Below, in pieces: positions 49,761-58,169 of a stretch of 64,000 nucleotides of DNA. Positions within the stretch are counted from its first letter, which is position 1. Every line of letters starts with the position of its first letter. Location: contig NZ_CAKASL010000003.1 of NCBI RefSeq assembly GCF_916858655.1, positions 310,001-374,000 on the forward strand. Reading direction: 5' to 3'. Origin of the DNA: Aeromicrobium sp. Leaf350. GTDB lineage: Bacteria; Actinomycetota; Actinomycetes; Propionibacteriales; Nocardioidaceae. The position numbers and the translations under genes were made by a program. Under the pieces are notes generated by a model. The model was given only the letters and a program-made list of their open reading frames with translations. It did no database searches and was not told the DNA's origin.

Positions 49761-51404
49761 GTGAAGCGCGCACTGGTGGTGGGTGGCGTCCTGATCGTCG
49801 GCGCCGCTGCCCTGTTCGTCGGCGGGACGACCGACAAGTGGTTCCTCGACGTGGTGGGCCTCGGGGTCCTGCTCCTCGGCCTCACGGGCGTGTACGACCT
49901 CGTGCAGACCCGGCACAGCATCACCCGCAACTACCCGATCGCGGGCCACGCCCGGTTCCTGCTCGAGCACATCCGGCCCGAGATCCAGCAGTACTTCGTC
50001 GAGACCAACACCCAGGGCACCCCCTTCGACCGCGAGACGCGCGACCTGGTCTACGACCGAGCGAAGGGCAACCACGGCGACGAGCCGTTCGGCACCGAGC
50101 GCGACGTCACTGCGGTCGGCTACGAGTTCGTGGCCCACTCGATGCGCGCCCGCCCCAAGCCCGACACCCCGCAGCCCCGGGTGCGCCTCGGCGGTCGACA
50201 CTGCACGCAGCCCTACGACATCGCCCTGCTCAACGTCTCGGCCATGAGCTTCGGCTCGTTGTCCGGCAACGCCATCGAGGCGCTCAACCGCGGCGCGGCG
50301 AAGGGCGGGTTCGCGCACGACACCGGCGAGGGCTCGGTCTCGACCTATCACACGCGCGGCGGGGGCGACCTGATCATGGAGGTCGCCTCGGGCTACTTCG
50401 GCTGCCGCACGCCCGAGGGTCGTTTCGACGACGCGAAGTTCGCCGCGCGGGCCGGGCTCGACCAGGTCAAGGCGATCAACATCAAGATCTCCCAGGGCGC
50501 CAAGCCCGGCCTCGGGGGCCTCCTGCCGGGCTCGAAGGTCAACGCCGAGGTGGCCGAGGCCCGCGGCGTGCCCGTCGGCACCACGGTCGTCTCGCCGCCG
50601 GTGCACCCGGAGTTCTCGACCCCCGCCGAGCTCATCGACTTCATCGACCGGCTGCGCGGGCTGAGCGGCGGCAAGCCGGTCGGCTTCAAGATCTGCATCG
50701 GCTCACGGCGTGAGTTCCTCGCGATCTGCAAGGCGATGCTCGAGCGCGGCAGCACCCCGGACTTCATCATCGTCGACGGCTCCGAGGGGGGTACGGGTGC
50801 CGGCCCGGTCGAGTTCGAGGACCACGTGGGCATGCCGCTGACCGAGGCCCTGATGTTCGTGCACAACGCCCTAGTCGGTGTCGGGCTCCGCCACGAGGTG
50901 CGCATCGGCGCGAGCGGCAAGGTCGCGACCGGCATCGACATCGTCAAGCGCATCTGCCAGGGCGCCGACTTCACGATGTCGGCGCGCGCCATGATGTTCG
51001 CGGTCGGATGCATCCAGGCGCAGACGTGCCACACCAACACGTGTCCCGTCGGCGTCGCGACGCAGGACCCGCAGCGGGCCCGCGCCCTCGTCGTGCCAGA
51101 CAAGGCCGAGCGCGTGTTCCAGTACCAGGAGAAGACCGTCAACTCCGCGCGTCAGATCGTCGCGTCGATGGGCCTGGACGACTTCGACCAGCTCAACCCG
51201 CGCAAGCTGTTCCGCCGCGTCGACCCGCAGGTCACGAAGACGTACCACGACCTCTTCGAGTGGCTCGAGCCCGAGCAGCTGCTCACCGATCCGCCCGAGG
51301 CCTGGGAGCGCGACTGGCTCGAGGCCGCCACCGACACCTTCGAGCCCGCGAGCAACTCAGGGCCGCGCGAGGACCAGCCGGCCATGTCCCGCAGCAACCA
51401 CTGA
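49761..51404 (+). CDS. FMN-binding glutamate synthase-like protein (GltB central-domain homologue), membrane-anchored
   Basis: 547 residues from GTG 49761. Two N-terminal hydrophobic helices (about 3-45) anchor a GltB-type TIM barrel. The FMN region has NVSAMSFGSLSGNAIEALNRGA and GEGSVSTYHTRGGGDLIMEV, partly quoted. IKISQGAKPGLGGLLPG and IIVDGSEGGTGAGP follow. The 3Fe-4S cluster motif is Cys-x5-Cys-x4-Cys (CIQAQTCHTNTCPVG). The glutaminase domain of true glutamate synthase is absent, so ammonia cannot be taken from Gln internally. Role of this stand-alone family is unknown; it may be an FMN oxidoreductase fed by a membrane donor. Confidence 0.88.
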   Translation: MKRALVVGGVLIVGAAALFVGGTTDKWFLDVVGLGVLLLGLTGVYDLVQTRHSITRNYPIAGHARFLLEHIRPEIQQYFVETNTQGTPFDRETRDLVYDRAKGNHGDEPFGTERDVTAVGYEFVAHSMRARPKPDTPQPRVRLGGRHCTQPYDIALLNVSAMSFGSLSGNAIEALNRGAAKGGFAHDTGEGSVSTYHTRGGGDLIMEVASGYFGCRTPEGRFDDAKFAARAGLDQVKAINIKISQGAKPGLGGLLPGSKVNAEVAEARGVPVGTTVVSPPVHPEFSTPAELIDFIDRLRGLSGGKPVGFKICIGSRREFLAICKAMLERGSTPDFIIVDGSEGGTGAGPVEFEDHVGMPLTEALMFVHNALVGVGLRHEVRIGASGKVATGIDIVKRICQGADFTMSARAMMFAVGCIQAQTCHTNTCPVGVATQDPQRARALVVPDKAERVFQYQEKTVNSARQIVASMGLDDFDQLNPRKLFRRVDPQVTKTYHDLFEWLEPEQLLTDPPEAWERDWLEAATDTFEPASNSGPREDQPAMSRSNH

Positions 51405-51416
51405 CGGTGTCCGCCC

Positions 51417-51475
51417 AGATGTGACGACTTTGGCCCCGTTTTGACGCCAAGGATGGGGCCAAAGTCGACACATCT
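51417..51475. terminator. 21-bp inverted repeat between convergent genes (REP-like/bidirectional terminator)
   Basis: Arms 51417-51437 and 51455-51475 match at 20 of 21 positions (AGATGTG...CGACTTTGGCCCC and complement) around a 17-nt loop. It sits between the stops at 51404 and 51499 and could end both transcripts. End sequences resemble those of the repeat at 38351-38411. Confidence 0.7.
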
Positions 51476-51498
51476 CGCGGGGGCGGGGCCGCCGTTCG

Positions 51499-52137
51499 TC
51501 AGATGCGGACGTCGCCGTGGGGGGTGCGGAAGGTGACCGCGAGGATGCCGGGCATCGCGTTCGGGGCGGCCCAGTCGACCTTGATCGACTCCAGGGCGTC
51601 GAAGACCTTCTCGCCGAGCCAGTCGGCGACGCGCTGGGGGTCGCCCGCGATCTCCATCTGCACCAGCTCGATGTCGGTCTGCGCCTCCTGCGAGGGGTGC
51701 TCCTCGGGGGCGATGTCCCACCGGGTCACGTACGGCAGCTGCGGGTCGGCCTTCATCGAGCTCGTGCCGATCTGGTGCCACTCGAGGTTGAAGCCGTCGG
51801 GACGACGGCGGTTGCCGGGCACCGCGTGACGGCCCATCCGCTCCTCGACCTCGGCGAGCTCCTCGACCGCGAGGCACCAGTGGAGCCATCCGCCGCCGGC
51901 CTCGGACCGCTGGCGCACGACCTGGCCGAAGGCCAGCTTGTCGGCCGCCGGGTGGTCGAGGACCTCCACGACCTCCAGGTACTGGCGGTTCGCCAGCGGG
52001 AGGATGCGGTTGCGGGTGCCGAAGCGCGGGTGCACGCCCCCGTCGAGGAAGGTCGAGCCCAGCTGGGACCCGAGCTTCTCGGTCGTGGCGTCGAGCCCCT
52101 GGGGCCCCACGGCGAACGTCACGTGGTCGAGATGCAT
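51499..52137 (-). CDS. VOC (glyoxalase-like) superfamily protein
   Basis: 212 residues. Starts MHLDHVTFAVGPQGLD, the typical first strand with a metal-ligand His. FGTRNRILPLANRQYLEVVEV and the late TDIELVQMEIAGDP give the paired beta-alpha-beta-beta-beta modules. The pattern fits the Glyoxalase_3 group, which includes dioxygenase- and isomerase-like proteins of unknown substrate. No operon partner; convergent with the GltB-like gene. Confidence 0.84.
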   Translation of the reverse strand: MHLDHVTFAVGPQGLDATTEKLGSQLGSTFLDGGVHPRFGTRNRILPLANRQYLEVVEVLDHPAADKLAFGQVVRQRSEAGGGWLHWCLAVEELAEVEERMGRHAVPGNRRRPDGFNLEWHQIGTSSMKADPQLPYVTRWDIAPEEHPSQEAQTDIELVQMEIAGDPQRVADWLGEKVFDALESIKVDWAAPNAMPGILAVTFRTPHGDVRI

Positions 52138-52174
52138 GCCGTCAGTGTCGCCCGGCGCGCGGTCGATCGATTTC

Positions 52175-52927
52175 TCAGGGTCGCCTTAGTGGGTCGGACG
52201 CCGGGTGCGGCACGGGGATGCCGGCGGCCTCGAACTCCTCGCAGTGGCGGACGAGCTCGGCGTACCCGTCGGCCCCCATCAGCGCGACGAGCTCGGCCCG
52301 GTTGGCGCGGTAGACCGGCTCCATCCCGACGTGCGCGTCGGTGTTGGAGGAGCAGTACCAGTCGAGGTCGTGGCCGCCCGGTCCCCAGCCGGCGCGCACG
52401 TACTCGCCGATCGTGACCTCGGTGTACTCCTCGCCGTCGCCCGGGTCGACCTCGCGGAACTGACGCCGCAGCGGCAGCTGCCAGCACACCTGCGGCTTGG
52501 CCTCGAGAGGCTCGATGCCCTCCGCGAGCGCCAGCCCGTGCAGGGCACAGCCGTAGCCGCCGGCGAAGTCGCGGGCGTTGTGGAAGATGCACGCGCCGCC
52601 GACCGCCCGGGTCTTCAGGTCACCCTCGTCGTCGAGCTCGGTCCAGCCGTTCGCCATCCCCTCGTCGTACCGCTGCCACCGCTCGGGCGTCAGCCGGTCG
52701 ACGAAGGTCGCGACCGTGGCGTGGTCCTCGGCGTCGGCGAAGTGCGCCCCGAGGGTGCAGCAGCCGGCGTCAGGGCTGGACTCGAAGATGCCGGGGCAGC
52801 CCGCTCCGAAGATGCAGGTCCACCGGGACGTCAGCCACGTGAGGTCGCACCGGAACGCCTCTGAGGTGTCGGCCGGGTTCGTGAACTCCACCCATGAGCG
52901 GGGGAATCCGAGGGCGACTTCGGGCAT
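52175..52927 (-). CDS. Cys-rich metal-binding hypothetical protein
   Basis: 250 residues from ATG 52927; the frame extends upstream without similarity. Cysteines cluster as [49 protein letters not shown] and PQVCWQLPL, spacing like that of YkgJ/DUF3109-type putative Zn or Fe-S proteins. Length and cluster position are consistent with that group, but I cannot confirm it. A TAGAGT box lies 10 nt before the start. It diverges from the Ppx/GppA gene. Confidence 0.72.
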   Translation of the reverse strand: MPEVALGFPRSWVEFTNPADTSEAFRCDLTWLTSRWTCIFGAGCPGIFESSPDAGCCTLGAHFADAEDHATVATFVDRLTPERWQRYDEGMANGWTELDDEGDLKTRAVGGACIFHNARDFAGGYGCALHGLALAEGIEPLEAKPQVCWQLPLRRQFREVDPGDGEEYTEVTIGEYVRAGWGPGGHDLDWYCSSNTDAHVGMEPVYRANRAELVALMGADGYAELVRHCEEFEAAGIPVPHPASDPLRRP

Positions 52928-52991
52928 GGTGTCGGCCACTCTACGTCGGCCCGACAGGTTCGCGAGCCGACCGCGTGGGACGATGGTGCTC

Positions 52992-53900
52992 ATGCGCATG
53001 GGCGTCCTCGACATCGGGTCGAACACCGGGCACCTCCTCGTGGTCGACGCGTTCCGTGGGGGTCCGCCGGTGGCGGCCTACTCCTACAAGGAGCCGCTGC
53101 GCCTCGCGGAGCACCTCGAGCACGGCTCGGTGTCCGCGGAGGGCGTCCGCCGGCTGGTCGCCTTCTGCCAGGAGGCCAAGCGCGCGGCGGAGGACCAGGG
53201 CTGTTCGGAGGTCATGGCGTTCGCCACCTCCGCGGTGCGGGAGGCCAGCAACGCCGAGGACGTCATCGCCGAGGTCAACGCGGCCACGGGCCTGGACCTC
53301 CAGGTGCTCGCGGGCGCCGACGAGGCCCGGCTGACGTTCCTCGCCGTGCGTCGCTGGTTCGGCTGGTCGGCCGGACGCATGGGCGTCTTCGACATCGGTG
53401 GAGGCTCGCTCGAGATCGCCGCCGGAGCCGACGAGACGCCGGACGTCGCCTACTCGCTGCCCCTCGGTGCCGGCCGGCTGACCCGGGAGTGGGTCGACGC
53501 GGGTCGCACGGTCGACGACCTGCGCAAGCACGTGCGGGCCGAGATCGCCGACGGCGCCGGGCCGATCCTGCGCGCGGGCTCGTTCGACCACGCCGTCGCC
53601 ACCAGCAAGACCTTCCGCTCGCTCGCCCGCGTGTGCGGCGCTGCGCCGTCGGGCGACGGCCACTACGTGCGCCGCTCCCTCACCCACGCCGACCTCACGA
53701 CCCTCGTCGACAAGCTGCGCGAGCTCAGCGTCGAGGAGGTCGCGGCGCTTCCCGGCGTCTCGACCGACCGTGCCCACCAGCTGCTGGCGGGCGCCCTCGT
53801 CGCGGACGCCACCATGAGCCTGTTCGGCCTCGAGCGCCTCGAGGTCTGCCCGTGGGCGCTGCGCGAGGGCGTGCTGCTCGAGCGCATCGACGCCCTCTGA
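52992..53900 (+). CDS. Ppx/GppA family exopolyphosphatase-like protein
   Basis: 302 residues from ATG 52992 (52983 and 52998 are alternatives). The ASKHA fold is shown by [19 protein letters not shown] (phosphate 1), [16 protein letters not shown], and [13 protein letters not shown] (phosphate 2). Actinobacterial members hydrolyse polyphosphate or pppGpp, some weakly. It opens a cluster whose order matches the mycobacterial Rv0496 region. Some metal/phosphate residues vary (SNTGH for SNSxR), as is common in the shorter actinobacterial type. Confidence 0.88.
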   Translation: MRMGVLDIGSNTGHLLVVDAFRGGPPVAAYSYKEPLRLAEHLEHGSVSAEGVRRLVAFCQEAKRAAEDQGCSEVMAFATSAVREASNAEDVIAEVNAATGLDLQVLAGADEARLTFLAVRRWFGWSAGRMGVFDIGGGSLEIAAGADETPDVAYSLPLGAGRLTREWVDAGRTVDDLRKHVRAEIADGAGPILRAGSFDHAVATSKTFRSLARVCGAAPSGDGHYVRRSLTHADLTTLVDKLRELSVEEVAALPGVSTDRAHQLLAGALVADATMSLFGLERLEVCPWALREGVLLERIDAL

Positions 53901-53914
53901 CGAAGGAGCGGCCC

Positions 53915-54754
53915 GTGTCGACGACCGTCGTCCTGACCCTCACCTGCCCGGACCGGGCGGGACTCGTCTACGCCGTGACCCGCTGGATCGCCGAGTCGGG
54001 CGGCAACATCCTCGACAGCCAGCAGTTCACCGACACGGCCGACGCGGAGTTCTTCCTCCGGGTCCACTTCGACCACCCGCAGCCGGTCGACGAGCTGCGT
54101 GCGTCGTTCGGCCCCGTCGCGGTCGAGCACGCGATGCGGTTCCAGCTCGTGGTGGCCGAGCAGCCCACCCGCACGCTGGTGATGGTCTCGAAGGAGGGGC
54201 ACTGCCTCAACGACCTGCTGTACCGGCAGAGCACCGGCGCGCTGCCGATCGAGGTGCCCGCGGTCGTGTCCAACCACCGCGACCTGGAGCGGCTCGCGAC
54301 GATGTACGGCGTTCCGTTCCACCACGTCCCCTCCGGCGACAAGGTGGAGGCCGAGGCCACGGTGCTGCGGCTCGTCGAGGAGCTCGACGTCGACCTCGTC
54401 GTGCTGGCGCGGTACATGCAGATCCTGAGCGACGACCTCTGCCGGTCGCTGGCGGGCCGGGCGATCAACATCCACCACAGCTTCCTGCCGAGCTTCAAGG
54501 GCGCGCGTCCGTACCACCAGGCGCACGACCGCGGGGTCAAGCTGATCGGGGCCACGGCGCACTACGTGACGGCCGACCTCGACGAGGGGCCGATCATCGA
54601 CCAGGACGTCCAGCGCGTCGACCACCGTCTGGGCCCGACCGACCTCGCCCGCGTGGGCCGCGACGTCGAGGCGCGCACCCTCTCGCGCGCGGTGGCGCTG
54701 CACGCCGAGTCCCGCGTCCTGCTCAACGGCCCCCGTACCGTCGTCTTCGGCTGA
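53915..54754 (+). CDS. purU: Formyltetrahydrofolate deformylase
   Basis: 279 residues from GTG 53915 with AAGGAG seven bases upstream and 14 nt after the Ppx stop. An ACT domain (about 4-80: LTCPDRAGLVYAVTRWIAESG) precedes the formyltransferase-type hydrolase domain (about 88-279), with catalytic INIHHSFLPSFKGA (Asn, His) and HYVTADLDEGPIIDQDV (Asp). It releases formate from 10-formyl-THF to balance folate pools. Confidence 0.95.
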   Translation: MSTTVVLTLTCPDRAGLVYAVTRWIAESGGNILDSQQFTDTADAEFFLRVHFDHPQPVDELRASFGPVAVEHAMRFQLVVAEQPTRTLVMVSKEGHCLNDLLYRQSTGALPIEVPAVVSNHRDLERLATMYGVPFHHVPSGDKVEAEATVLRLVEELDVDLVVLARYMQILSDDLCRSLAGRAINIHHSFLPSFKGARPYHQAHDRGVKLIGATAHYVTADLDEGPIIDQDVQRVDHRLGPTDLARVGRDVEARTLSRAVALHAESRVLLNGPRTVVFG

Positions 54755-54803
54755 CCCGGCCAGCCCCTGGGGGGAAACTTTCCCCGACGCTGGCTCGCGC
54801 CCC

Positions 54804-54809
54804 TAGGCT
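54804..54809 (+). promoter_or_regulatory. -10 box of a leaderless promoter
   Basis: TAGGCT lies 7 nt before GTG 54817. Confidence 0.6.
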
Positions 54810-54816
54810 GGAGATC

Positions 54817-55602
54817 GTGTCCACCCCTGCGCGCGTCTCGCTGTCGACGTCGTCGGTGTACCCCGGCTCCACGGCCAGCGCGTTCGAGGCCGCCGCGCGC
54901 ATCGGGTACGACGGCGTGGAGATCATGGTCGGCACCGACGAGGTCAGCGCCGACATCGAGGCGGTCACCCGGCTCTCGGAGTTCCACGAGATCCCGGTCG
55001 TCTCGGTGCACGCGCCCACCCTGCTGCTGACCCAGCGGGTCTGGGGCATCGAGCCGTGGGGCAAGCTGCACCGCGCCGCCGACATGGCTCACGCGGTCGG
55101 CTGCGACACGATCGTCGTGCACCCGCCGTTCCGCTGGCAGCGCGAGTACGCCGCCGACTTCGTGCAGGGCATCGCCGACCTCGAGGCCGAGCACGGCATC
55201 ACCTACGCGGTCGAGAACATGTATCCGTGGCGCACCGGTCGCCGCGAGTTCCAGGCCTACGCGCCCGACTGGGACCCGGTGGGACAGGACTACGCCCACG
55301 TCACGGTCGACCTGTCCCACAGCGGCACCGCGAAGCAGGACCCGGTCCAGATGGTGCGCGACCTGGGCGACCGGCTGGCGCACGTCCACATCGCCGACAG
55401 CAAGGGCAGCGCCAAGGACGAGCACATGATCCCGGGCCGCGGCAGCCAGCCCTGCGCGGAGTTCCTCGCCGAGGTGGTCAAGAGCGGCTACACCGGCGAG
55501 GTCGTCGTCGAGATCAACACCCGCAAGGCGCTCGACGCCCGCACCCGCGAGGACGGCCTGATCGAGGCCCTCGACTTCTGCCGACGTCACCTGAAGGCCT
55601 GA
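54817..55602 (+). CDS. Xylose isomerase-like TIM-barrel protein (sugar phosphate isomerase/epimerase family)
   Basis: 261 residues from leaderless GTG 54817. AP endonuclease 2/xylose-isomerase-like fold: RIGYDGVEIMVGTDEV, VVSVHAPTLLL, DTIVVHPPFRWQ, YAVENMYPW (Glu metal ligand), HVTVDLSHSG (Asp, His) and HVHIADSKGSAKDEHMIPGRG. It corresponds in context to mycobacterial Rv0498, a member of the conserved block. Reaction unknown. Confidence 0.88.
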   Translation: MSTPARVSLSTSSVYPGSTASAFEAAARIGYDGVEIMVGTDEVSADIEAVTRLSEFHEIPVVSVHAPTLLLTQRVWGIEPWGKLHRAADMAHAVGCDTIVVHPPFRWQREYAADFVQGIADLEAEHGITYAVENMYPWRTGRREFQAYAPDWDPVGQDYAHVTVDLSHSGTAKQDPVQMVRDLGDRLAHVHIADSKGSAKDEHMIPGRGSQPCAEFLAEVVKSGYTGEVVVEINTRKALDARTREDGLIEALDFCRRHLKA

Positions 55603-56237
55603 TGGTCACGACCGAGCAGCTGCTCGCCTTCGGCCTGGCGGCGTTCGTGCTCATCGCGATCCCGGGCCCCAGCGTCGTCTTCGTGATCGGTCGCGCCCTG
55701 GTCTACGGCCGCGCCGTCGCGCTGGCGACCGTCCTCGGCAACTCGCTGGGGCTGCTCGTCATCATCACCGCGGTCTCGCTGGGGCTGGGCGTCGTGGTGG
55801 CCGAGTCGATCCTGGTGTTCACCGTGATCAAGCTCGTCGGCGCGGCCTACCTGGTCTGGCTGGGCGTGCAGGCCCTGCGGCACCGCGCGGACTTCACCGC
55901 CGTGACGGTCGGACAGGAACGCACCCTGCCGATCGGGCGCGCGGTCCGCCAGGGATTCGTCGTTGGCATCACCAACCCGAAGGCGTTCATGATCTTCGGC
56001 GCCGTCCTGCCGCAGTTCCTGGACCGCAGCGCCGGGCACCTGCCGGTACAGATGCTCCTGCTGGGGCTCCTGGGGTTCGTGATCGGACTCGCCTCCGACG
56101 GGCTCTGGGCGCTGATCGCCAGCCGACTGCGTGACTGGTTCGCCCGGTCCCCGCGGCGCGGCCGGGCCGTCGGCACGGTCGGCGGGGTCTCGATGGTGGG
56201 CCTGGGCGTGAGCCTCGCGGTCACGAACCACCGCTGA
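55602..56237 (+). CDS. LysE-family amino acid exporter
   Basis: 211 residues. ATG overlaps the preceding stop by one base (TGATG). Six hydrophobic segments; the family signature is IPGPSVVFVIGRALVYG near the N-terminus, and GFVVGITNPKAFMIFGAVLPQF in the middle. Members export amino acids or homoserine lactones. The substrate is not readable. Likely cotranscribed with the TIM-barrel gene. Confidence 0.9.
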   Translation: MVTTEQLLAFGLAAFVLIAIPGPSVVFVIGRALVYGRAVALATVLGNSLGLLVIITAVSLGLGVVVAESILVFTVIKLVGAAYLVWLGVQALRHRADFTAVTVGQERTLPIGRAVRQGFVVGITNPKAFMIFGAVLPQFLDRSAGHLPVQMLLLGLLGFVIGLASDGLWALIASRLRDWFARSPRRGRAVGTVGGVSMVGLGVSLAVTNHR

Positions 56238-56238
56238 C

Positions 56239-57195
56239 TCAGGCGGGATCGTCCGGAGCGGACCGCGCGAGCCGTTCGGACAGCACGGTGCTCGTGAGCA
56301 GCTGGAGCTGGTGGTAGATCATCAGCGGCAGCACGACCAGGGCCGCCGTGGACCCAGGGAACAGCACCGCGACCATCGGTAGTCCGCTCGCGAGGCTCTT
56401 CGTGGAGCCGCAGAACAGCAGCGCCACGCGATCGGGGCGCGAGAACCGCAGCCAGCGTCCGAGCAGCGCCGTCCAGCCGAAGGCCAGCGCGAGCAGCACG
56501 GCGCAGATCCCGGCGACGACGGCGAACGAGGAGACCGGCACCGCGGTCCAGATGCCGGCCTCCGTGCCCTCGCTGAAGGCGACGTAGACCACCAGCAGGA
56601 TCGTGCTGCGGTCGAACGGCTTCAGCCAGGGGTCGTTGCGCTCGACCCAGCGGCCGATGAGGGGCCGCAGCAGCTGGCCCGCCAGGAACGGCGCCAGCAG
56701 CTGACCCACGATCCGCAGCACCGAGCTGCCGTCGACCTGGGTGTCGGCACCCATCAGCAGCGCCACGTACAGCGGCACGAGGAAGACTCCGAGCAGGTTC
56801 GACATCGACGCGCTCACGACCGCGGCGGCGCTGTTGCCGTGCGCGATGCGGGTGTAGACGACGCAGCCCTGGATCGTCGAGGGCACGAGGCAGAGCAGGA
56901 GGACGCCGGCCGCGAGACCGTCCGGCAGCACGGCGTCGGGCAGCAGGCGGACGCCGAGGCCGACGAGCGGGAAGACGACGAACGTCGTCACGAGGATCGC
57001 GAGCTGGAGGCGCCAGTGCCGCAGGTTGCGCACCGTCTCGGCCGTCGACAGGCGCGCGCCGTACAGGAAGAACAGCAGACCGATCGTGACCATCGCCGCG
57101 ATCTTGATCGCCTGGAGGCCGTCGCCCGTCGCCGGGAGGAACCCGCCGAGCCCCGCCGCGGCCAGGAGCACCACGAGGAACGGGTCGATGCGCAC
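56239..57195 (-). CDS. Bile acid:Na+ symporter-like (SBF) transporter
   Basis: 318 residues from GTG 57195; ten hydrophobic helices. It has the SBF_like features FLYGARLSTAETVRNLRHWR, LCLVPSTIQGCVVYTRIAHGNSAAAVV and CGSTKSLASGLPMVAVLF, the last being the crossover helix near the ion site, all partly quoted. This subgroup (Rch1/YfeH-like) transports organic anions of unknown identity. Convergent with LysE (1-nt gap between stops). Confidence 0.88.
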   Translation of the reverse strand: MRIDPFLVVLLAAAGLGGFLPATGDGLQAIKIAAMVTIGLLFFLYGARLSTAETVRNLRHWRLQLAILVTTFVVFPLVGLGVRLLPDAVLPDGLAAGVLLLCLVPSTIQGCVVYTRIAHGNSAAAVVSASMSNLLGVFLVPLYVALLMGADTQVDGSSVLRIVGQLLAPFLAGQLLRPLIGRWVERNDPWLKPFDRSTILLVVYVAFSEGTEAGIWTAVPVSSFAVVAGICAVLLALAFGWTALLGRWLRFSRPDRVALLFCGSTKSLASGLPMVAVLFPGSTAALVVLPLMIYHQLQLLTSTVLSERLARSAPDDPA

Positions 57196-57302
57196 CCGCC
57201 GACACTACGTGGGCCACACGGTGGTCCGCGGGCAGGTGCCCGCCCGATGCGGTGCGACGAAGGAGCCTCGAAGGGGGCACCGTCACCACGGGGCGGGCGT
57301 CC

Positions 57303-57308
57303 TAGGGT
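57303..57308 (+). promoter_or_regulatory. -10 box of proC, leaderless
   Basis: TAGGGT lies 7 nt before ATG 57316. Confidence 0.6.
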
Positions 57309-57315
57309 GGAGGTC

Positions 57316-58113
57316 ATGACGACGATCGCGTTCCTCGGTGCCGGTGTCATGGGCGAGACGATCCTCGCCGCGATCCTCCGGGCGGGGCAGTCGCCGGCCG
57401 ACGTCCGCGTCGCGGAGAAGAGCCCCGAGCGTGCCGCGTCGCTGGAGCAGACCCACGGGGTCGTCGTGACCGAGGCGCGTGCGGCCGTCGAGGGTGCTGA
57501 CGTGGTGGTCGTCGCGGTCAAGCCGCAGGACGTGCCGGCCGTGCTGGCCGACGTGGCCGACGCCGTGTCGCCCGCGGCCACGGTGGTCTCGATCGCCGCC
57601 GGGGTCCGCACCTCCACCTTCGAGGCGGCCCTGCCTGTCGGCACCGCGGTCGTGCGGGCGATGCCGAACACGCCGGCGCTCGTGGGCGAGGGCATGTTCG
57701 GTGTCTCGGCCGGCTCCAGCTGCACCGACGAGCAGGTGCAGGCGGTCGCCTCCCTGCTCGGCACGGCCGGTCGGGTGGTGGTGGTCGACGAGTCGATGCA
57801 GGACGCGGTCACCGCGGTCTCCGGATCCGGGCCGGCGTACGTGTTCTACCTCGTCGAGCAGATGATCGCCGGGGGAGTGGAGGCCGGCCTCGACCCCGAG
57901 ACCGCGCGCACCCTCGCGACCCAGACCCTGGTCGGCGCGGCGACCCTCCTCGATCGCTCGGGCGACGAGCCGTCCGAGCTGCGCCGTCGCGTGACGTCTC
58001 CGGGTGGCACGACCGCCGCAGCGATCTCGACCTTCGACGACACCGGCGTCGCCGCGGGCCTGCGGGCCGGTGTCGTGGCCGCCGCGCGCCGCTCGTCGGA
58101 GCTGTCCGGCTGA
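57316..58113 (+). CDS. proC: Pyrroline-5-carboxylate reductase
   Basis: 265 residues. NADPH-binding IAFLGAGVMGETILAAIL (residues 4-21), AVKPQDVPAVL, RAMPNTPALVGEGM and the C-terminal substrate helix AVSGSGPAYVFYLVEQM with DEPSELRRRVTSPGGTTAAAI, partly quoted. Last step of proline synthesis. In mycobacteria proC (Rv0500) is directly followed by bldC-like and bS22 genes; here an AcuC-like gene intervenes. Confidence 0.96.
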   Translation: MTTIAFLGAGVMGETILAAILRAGQSPADVRVAEKSPERAASLEQTHGVVVTEARAAVEGADVVVVAVKPQDVPAVLADVADAVSPAATVVSIAAGVRTSTFEAALPVGTAVVRAMPNTPALVGEGMFGVSAGSSCTDEQVQAVASLLGTAGRVVVVDESMQDAVTAVSGSGPAYVFYLVEQMIAGGVEAGLDPETARTLATQTLVGAATLLDRSGDEPSELRRRVTSPGGTTAAAISTFDDTGVAAGLRAGVVAAARRSSELSG

Positions 58114-58157
58114 CGCCGCCCGGCAGGGGCGTGACCGCCCCGGGCACCCCTGGGGAC

Positions 58158-58163
58158 TACGCT
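58158..58163 (+). promoter_or_regulatory. -10 box of a leaderless promoter
   Basis: TACGCT lies 6 nt before GTG 58170. Confidence 0.5.
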
Positions 58164-58169
58164 CGAGAG

